Shown here piece after piece: positions 62,901-64,000 of a stretch of DNA of 64,000 bases (positions within the stretch are counted from its first letter, which is position 1; every line of letters begins with the position of its first letter). The position numbers and the translations under genes were made by a program. Under the pieces are notes generated by a model. That model had not been told where the DNA came from and searched no databases. It was given only the letters and a program-made list of their open reading frames with translations. The stretch is from Paenibacillus puerhi (lineage in GTDB: Bacteria; Bacillota; Bacilli; Paenibacillales; NBRC-103111): assembly GCF_009846885.1 (NCBI RefSeq), contig NZ_WUWM01000013.1:118923-182922 (forward strand), written 5' to 3'.

Positions 62901-64000
62901 CAGATGCAGGGGCACTTCCTGCGTATATTGGAGCCAATCGCAGCCAAGCCCGATGTCTTGATCCGTGAACTGGAGCTGATCACTCCGCAGGAGAAGGAGC
63001 TGATCCTGCACGGGTTCAACGACACCGCGGCAGACTATCCGCGGGAGAAGACGATTTACGGCTTGTTCGAGGAACAGGCGCAGCGGACGCCGGAGCAGAT
63101 CGCGGTGCGTTTCGAGGACGAGCAGCTGACCTATCGCGAGCTGAACGAGCGGGCGAACCGGCTGGCGCGTACCTTGAGAGCCGAAGGCGTGAAGCCCGGG
63201 GACATGGTCGCCGTGCTGACCGAGAGGTCGTTGGAGATGCTCGTCGGCATCTACGCGATCCTCAAGGCCGGCGGGGCGTACGTACCGATCGATCCGGACT
63301 ATCCGGAGGAGCGGATCCGCTTCATCGCCGAGGACTCAGGCGCTAGGCTACTGCTCGGGCAGGAGCGCCTGCTCTCGCGCGTGCCGGCCGATCTGGAGCT
63401 GAGCGGCTTGAAGCGGCTCAGCCTGAACGACGCGGCGGTGTACGACGCCGACGGGTCCGATCTGGAGCCGGCCGCCGGGCCGCAGGACGTGGCTTACGTG
63501 ATCTACACGTCCGGCTCGACGGGCAAGCCGAAGGGCGTCATGATTGAGCATCATTCGGTGCTCAACCGCATCCTGTGGATGCACGAACGCTATCCGATCG
63601 GCGCAAGCGACGTAATCCTGCAGAAGACGGCGTTCACCTTCGACGTATCGGTGTGGGAGCTGTTCTGGTGGGCGATGGTCGGTGCGAGCGTCTGCCTGCT
63701 GACGCCGGGAGGCGAGAAGAGCCCCGAGCGCATCCGGGAGACGATCCGTCGCTATGGCGTGACGACGATGCACTTCGTGCCTGCGATGCTGCACGCGTTC
63801 CTCGAGGACGCGGAGCAGCAGCCGGAGCGGCTGCTCGCCGAGCAGCTCGGCACGCTGAGCCACGTCTTCGCCAGCGGCGAAGCATTGCCGCCGCAGCATG
63901 TGGCGCGCTTCCAGCAGACGGTGGCCTGGATCAACCGCTGCCGTCTGATCAACCTGTACGGCCCGACGGAGGCGACGGTCGACGTCTCGTACTTCGACTG
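47964..64000 (+). CDS. Giant lipopeptide non-ribosomal peptide synthetase, 3' end beyond window
   Basis: One frame stays open from ATG 47964 to the right edge, over 5,340 codons. Domain order: starter C (about 48,000-49,290), A1, T1, E1, C2, A2, T2, E2, C3, A3, T3, E3, C4, A4 (incomplete). All complete C and E domains show HHxxxDG (for example MHHIATDG, FHHIIMDG, IHHMVVDGVSW). Carrier serines lie in GGDSIK at nt 50976, 55563 and 60117. The starter C implies N-acylation with a fatty acid, and three successive E domains imply three D-residues. Predicted start: acyl-D-Val-D-Dab-D-(allo)Ile-Ser. AGGAG lies 12 nt before the ATG. Family certain; product unknown. Confidence 0.97.
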   Translation, partial: MTSGLTNSPSKQPELLPLSQPQQRIWYMDIMYPGTCVSTVTATIRIHGSFDRHLWKQAVHHVIGRHAAFRIRLTTVDGMPKQYIEEHEIKDFELIDLSDQENPDQAALAWVKAHLRKPMPMLDTVLYEFVLLKLSDEEHWYNVKMHHIATDGISMNMILNQISDAYSSYMKGEEPGDAEAPSYLDFLTNEADYEASERYEKDQAYWRQKFESMPDQLGLKAYNPVTMSSEAVREAVTVDDDVYEGVKQFCAKHQLSLFTFFLAALYIYLHKATNEKDIPIGTLYANRTTKKEKDMLGMFVSTVATRVEVEPEAELLSFVQKVAKEQSSILRHQRYPYNKIIQDLRESQRSQDIQRLFGISIQYRALSFAGFGDSVMKVYSDFCGDTVNDFDIHMVEMVDENKLVMFLDYRIELFNATEITQIIEQFLAVAGQMIENPYQNIQQLSLLGDEERELILNVFNNTTVDYPREQAIATLFEEQAQRTPEQTAVICGDSRLTYRELNERSNRLARTLRALGVASEQPVAIMAERSIEMVVGILAILKAGGAYVPIDPDYPEERIRFLLEDSQAQVMLASDPSMIPADYDGSILDMKDERIYSGDGSNLELSSAPDALAYVIYTSGTTGKPKGVMVEHRSVVRLVKHTNYVKLDETTRILQTGAIVFDASTFEIWGALLNGGQLYLVSNDVILSAANLKQAIRQYAITTMWLTSPLFNQLSQQDSRMFSGMTTLLVGGDVLSRTHINRVLRDNPGLTIVNGYGPTENTTFSTTYPITVEQTGSVPIGRPIANSTAYVVDSSLRLQPVGAWGELLVGGDGVARGYLNRPELTTEKFIESPVRAGERCYRTGDWVRWLPDGTLEYKGRIDEQVKIRGYRIELGEVEAQLLKVEGVQEAVVIAREDENGQKYLCAYFMAESELSAGKVRSELSSELPGYMVPSYYVQLERIPLTANGKVDRRALPAPEGSVQAGAPYVEARSAVEQALVSVWQSVLGVRTIGVLDHFFELGGDSIKAIQVSSRLLQNGYKVEMRDMFKYPTVAELSGYVHPVTRMAEQGEVSGAVQLTPIQHWFLERQPVDPHHYNQAIMVCRESGFDESALRLTLDRLVLHHDALRIVYRQAEGGAIEGWNREPSEGEFYSLEVVDFRGNPEPAAAIEAKVNDIQGGLSLSEGPLVKLGLFRCDDGDHLLLVIHHMVVDGVSWRILLEDLSTGYEQALRGEAIRLPHKTDSFQLWADRLARYANEADRSSEREYWQHLRQAPIDPLPKDYATEGLDNPLISDSRLVTAGWSAEETEQLLRQAPRAYNTEVNDLLLAALGIALRKWTGNELALINLEGHGREDIIKDVDVTRTVGWFTSQYPVLLDLGAGTEVAEGIKRVKEGLRRIPGKGMGYGLLRYLTEDSSRTVSSIEPEVSFNYLGQFDQDLRNSELRFSPYSSGASVSGRMARRYALDLNGMITEGALRIDISYSATTYREETIEKLAGLLEASLREVIAHCANKEQPELTPSDVLMKGLSMEQLDELIERTRPMGELEDIYPLTPMQKGMLFHSLMEPHSGAYFEQATFELKGSFHVEKFRKSLELLVGRHPILRTNYYSGWHEQPLQIVYTQKPAGFGCEDLRGLDATARQSYIEAFVREDKARGFDLAHDLLMRVAVLQTRDDAYQFVWSFHHIIMDGWCLALVTSEVFQTYFALVEQRQPETAAVPTYGQYLEWLERQDTAQAADYWSRYVEGFEHQTSLPQERKADGYEADKLSFALGQELTGRIHRAAKQHQVTVNTWLQAAWGIVLQKYNNQEDVVFGSVVSGRPSDLPGVDRMLGLFINTIPVRIQGGAQESFADLLRKTQEQALASTAYETYPLYEIQALTEQKQNLVNHIIVFENYPVEQKLERMGERAEDSFSISQVSMSEQTNYHFNITVIPGDNIGIHFEYNARAYDPASIEQIRGHLIRVLEQAADNPEIRIGELELVTSEEKLLILDHFVGPAVPQLSMPEDLFLAQFHKHALTAPEHPAVIFRDAQLSYRELNEQSNSLARTLQAKGIRKESVVAILADRSTDLLVAVLAVWKAGGAYVPIDPDYPADRISFMLQDSGSSVLLTQTHLLERVRQLSAECELGSVLSLDDAASFDKDTSDVPLGHEPGDLAYVIYTSGTTGRPKGVMIEHGSFANTAEAYRREYRLDQEPVRVLQLASFSFDVFVGDIARALYNGGTMVICPKEDRIDPERLYGWLEHSRITVLESTPALIVPFMQHVWEHDLRLSSLRLLITSSDSCSVTDYRTLQERFGSQFRIMNAYGVTEAAIDSSFYDEPLAQLPETGNVPIGQAWLNARFYIVDASLKPVPVGVPGELCIGGPGVARGYLNRPDLTAEKFVPNPYVEGERLYRTGDLARWMKDGNVDFIGRIDNQVQLRGYRIELGEIETTMQRFAGVRQAVVIDRKDERGHIYLCGYAAADESLDLAKLQAYLEQTLPSHMVPSRLMRLDRMPLTPNGKLDRKALPVPEHTGTSDQAYAAPRTEAEHILASVWQAVLDVEKVGIQDNFFALGGDSIKALQVSSRLLQAGYKLVMKDLFDYPTIAALSPLLQASARLASQETVIGVVELTPIQRWFFEQNPADLHHSNQSVMLYRRAGFEETALRLAMKKIAEHHDALRTVFRPSEQGYTAWNRGMDEGEPFSLDVFDLTAEKEPADRIESIASSIQAGIDLQEGPLMKLGLFRCEEGDHLLIVVHHLVVDGVSWRILFEDLAAAYEQALNGQPVRLPQKTDSFQTWAQQLVHYTSRPEAEQESMYWREIEQAGHAKLPKDYEGGRALLKDSDVVTVSWTPEETGQLLKEAHRAYRTDINDLLLAALGTAVHAWSGLETVLVNLEGHGREDIVPDVDITRTVGWFTSQFPVLLSLREDEPLAQRIKSVKESLRRIPNKGIGYGLFRYMSDGEKSSSLASEPEINFNYLGQFDQDYKSSGLEPSPYSTGGDVSGRAAMDFALDLNGVVADGSLAFTIRYGTTQYRRETVERLGSLLHASLQDILAHCVSKEQSELTPSDVKLAGVTTDELERLIGQTRALGELENVYALSPMQKGMLFHSLMDPKLGAYFEQATFDLKGSFDVAAFKQSLDSLVQRHEALRTNVYGQWKDEPVQVVFRSRKGVLLYEDLRERAWSEQERQDYAEAYALQDKEKGFDLERESLMRVSVLRLSDDHYRFVWSFHHMIMDGWCMSLVTKEVFDNYFALVAQGKHQLLEPVPYSKFIDWLGKQREEDAAAYWKSYLHDFEQHTVLPAGGAAGSAGTVVGYESARMEFGLGEQLTREIEQTAKLHQVTVNTLIQAVWGVILQRYNHHDDVVFGGVVSGRPAEIPGVESIVGLFINTIPVRVRAESGDTLASLMRRLQEQALESRIYETYPLYEIQGLSGQKQALFSHILAFENYPVEQEVEQVGQDGDHRFAISNVQTTEQTNYDFNLIVMPGKEILVRISYNGLAFEEADIVRIKGHFQYAIEQCTANPLLAVDDLELVTEEERDQLVRQFNPLVSDYPREKTLHELFEEQAERMPEQPAVVFDGAGLTYRELNERANRLARTLRAQGVDTEDFVGLMTERSPEMIVGILAILKAGAAYVPIDPEYPEERISLLLEDSGAKLLLVQEHLQAKVSYSGQRLLLDAESSYAEDGSNLEVQAVSEQLAYVIYTSGTTGTPKGNLTTHRNIVRVVRDTNYIEIGSSDIVLQLSSYAFDGSTFDIFGALLNGAKLVLVSKETFLDMEKLAVLIEQERISVMFITTALFNVLVDVKAGALSTVRKVLFGGERASVPHVRRALRELGPGKLVNVYGPTETTVFATYQPVDELEEHAAGLPIGRPISHTAAYIVGAGGKLNPIGVPGELWLSGDGVARGYLNRPEATAEKFMDNPFAPGERMYRTGDLARWLPDGRIEFMGRIDDQVKIRGYRIELGEVETRLLKLDGVEEAIVLAREDDSGQKHLCAYYVSDKDLGASELRRLLGQELPGYMVPSYFVCLQELPLTVNGKVDRRALPAPEGELHTGSEYAAPRTAAEHALASVWQSVLGAKRVGIRDNFFELGGDSIKSIQVSSRLLQAGYRVQMKDMFQYPTIEELSPHLTAASRTAYQGEVQGAQELTPIMHWFFEQQQAEPHHFNQAVMLYREQGFEERALRQTVKKLAEHHDILRLVIRTDAGQAEASIRSASEGELYTLDVHDFTAESDCLLAIEREANSIQSGMSLETGPLLKLGLFRCADGDHLLIAIHHLAVDGVSWRILFEDLSEGYEQALKGQSIRLPHKTDSFQTWGTELQTYALGAGLASERDYWKRIEAIRFEELPRDHDPSGEPTLELSETVQVTWTSEETEQLLKHANRAYTTEVNDLLLTALGLAVQRWSGLENLLVNLEGHGREPIVEGVDITRTVGWFTSQFPVVLDMGAEKSIAEHITTVKEGLRQIPNKGIGYGILKYLAPGSKEEFVAEPQISFNYLGQFDQDLERSGMRFSSYPIGDAVSPQTILKYALDVSGMVAGSELELTIRYQGTAYKRETIEKLASLLQASLREVIQHCVVQEQIKLTPSDVLLKGLTMEQLERIAEQTRFNGKLENVYALTPLQKGMLFHSLMEPNSSSYFEQMTFQLDGELQIEAFKQSLDLLIRRHHILRTNFLVGFGDQPVQVVSEGREADFTYKDLRHLEPSAREAEAAAYMKKDKEQGFDLSHGALMRVAVLQTDDRSYRFVWSFHHILMDGWCLSLMTGEVFQSYLDLRKNKQPELSPVTPYSQYIEWLERQSKEEAQAYWSAYLDGYEQQTLLPGAAAKGKFDAYAPSKLIGLLSKELTDGISLAAKRYQVTLHTLMQTAWGLVLQHYNNSTDVVFGSVVSGRPADIPGVESIIGLFINTIPVRVQNGLDESFAEVMTRHQEQALLSHAYDTYPLFDIQSLTEQKQSLISHIMVFENYPVEQQVEQLGAEGDDGVFTIANASLSEQTNYDFNLIVLPGEQLRIDFEYNAHVFDLEIMEQMQGHFLRILEPIAAKPDVLIRELELITPQEKELILHGFNDTAADYPREKTIYGLFEEQAQRTPEQIAVRFEDEQLTYRELNERANRLARTLRAEGVKPGDMVAVLTERSLEMLVGIYAILKAGGAYVPIDPDYPEERIRFIAEDSGARLLLGQERLLSRVPADLELSGLKRLSLNDAAVYDADGSDLEPAAGPQDVAYVIYTSGSTGKPKGVMIEHHSVLNRILWMHERYPIGASDVILQKTAFTFDVSVWELFWWAMVGASVCLLTPGGEKSPERIRETIRRYGVTTMHFVPAMLHAFLEDAEQQPERLLAEQLGTLSHVFASGEALPPQHVARFQQTVAWINRCRLINLYGPTEATVDVSYFD
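48000..52480 (+). other. NRPS module 1: starter C - A(Val) - T - E
   Basis: The C domain begins LPLSQPQQRIWYMDIMYPG, like lipoinitiating starter domains. A1 core FDASTFEIW, TTMWLTSPLF, TLLVGGD and NGYGPTENTTF gives the ten-residue code DAFWLGGTFK (Lys from NGKVDRR), the well-known valine code. T1 serine codon is at 50976. E1 (about 51114-52440) begins VQLTPIQHWF and contains HHMVVDGVSWR. Predicted residue: D-Val1, N-acylated. Confidence 0.85.
52530..57020 (+). other. NRPS module 2: C - A(Dab) - T - E
   Basis: The C domain starts IYPLTPMQKGMLFHSL, the form that follows an E domain. A2 core FDVFVGDIA, TVLESTPALI, LLITSSD and NAYGVTEAAID gives DVGEISAIDK, the diaminobutyrate code known from polymyxin synthetases, with the same YGVTE variant. 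T2 serine codon 55563. E2 contains HHLVVDGVSWR. Predicted residue: D-Dab2. Confidence 0.85.
57100..61600 (+). other. NRPS module 3: C - A(Ile) - T - E
   Basis: A3 core FDGSTFDIF, SVMFITTALF, KVLFGGE and NVYGPTETTVF gives DGFFLGVVFK, an isoleucine code. T3 serine codon 60117. E3 contains HHLAVDGVSWR. Predicted residue: D-Ile or D-allo-Ile at position 3; Val or Leu cannot be excluded. Confidence 0.75.
61660..64000 (+). other. NRPS module 4: C - A(Ser), incomplete
   Basis: C4 runs about 61665-62990. A4 core FDVSVWELF, TTMHFVPAML, HVFASGE and NLYGPTEATVD gives DVWHFSLVD, the serine code known from EntF. The window ends before the A10 lysine, T domain and any E domain, so configuration at position 4 is unknown. 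Confidence 0.8.

Noticed and set aside
48243..63899. Many minus-strand frames of 60-370 codons
   Set aside because: All are antisense to the NRPS; high-GC third positions keep the opposite frame open. The same sequence types recur in each module because the modules are homologous.
47964..64000. Polymyxin or tridecaptin synthetase
   Set aside because: Polymyxin would start with Dab and Thr codes; tridecaptin shares Val-Dab but its third residue is Gly without epimerisation, whereas module 3 here has an Ile code and an E domain.

Overview
The window comes from a Gram-positive, Paenibacillus-like genome. The evidence is moderate GC (roughly 50-57% in most genes), strong AGGAGG-type ribosome binding sites, a B. 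subtilis-type CtaG/SCO pair, a YhdL-type anti-sigma factor, multidomain plant-polymer-degrading secreted enzymes, and a lipopeptide NRPS using 2,4-diaminobutyrate (Dab). I saw no rRNA, tRNA, CRISPR array or transposase.

Layout. 1-5.2 kb: the 3' part of a very large secreted pectin methylesterase/pectate lyase fusion, overlapping a secreted partner protein with an acidic tripeptide-repeat tail. 5.3-9 kb: thpR, an Lrp/LysE pair and an ECF sigma/anti-sigma pair. 9.5-18.4 kb: a surface-glycan cluster with WbpA/WbpE/WbpB-like enzymes for a 3-amino-uronic-acid nucleotide sugar, an SDR epimerase, a CgeB-like glycosyltransferase, an ATP-grasp enzyme, a HAD hydrolase and an opposing glycosyltransferase with a C-terminal DNRLRE-like domain. 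18.4-25.1 kb: an AT-rich acetyltransferase, GH36 alpha-galactosidase, DUF2325 protein, an SDR lacking catalytic residues, and a DUF5060/DUF5605-type glycosidase. 25.1-29.9 kb: a small AT-rich membrane-protein gene without a standard start codon, then a polar amino-acid (cystine-type) ABC importer with two permeases but no ATPase, two GNATs and a frameshifted flavin reductase. 30-36.7 kb: erythromycin-esterase-like protein, two-component system, cytochrome c, CtaG, SCO, an FMN reductase and an SDR sharing a divergent regulatory region.

36.8-64 kb is the most interesting part. A secreted protein of unknown function and a MacA/MacB-type efflux operon precede a type II thioesterase, an EctB-like aminotransferase that would make Dab, two fused ABC exporters, and a giant NRPS open to the right edge. 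The visible NRPS is Cstarter-A-T-E / C-A-T-E / C-A-T-E / C-A. Specificity residues read from the A domains predict fatty acyl-D-Val-D-Dab-D-(allo)Ile-Ser-..., a start that matches neither polymyxin nor tridecaptin as I know them. The fourth A domain begins with an abrupt GC rise, suggesting domain exchange.

A cross-cutting observation is that at least four genes have good Shine-Dalgarno sequences 8-9 nt before AUU or AUA codons, with no properly placed AUG/GUG/UUG.
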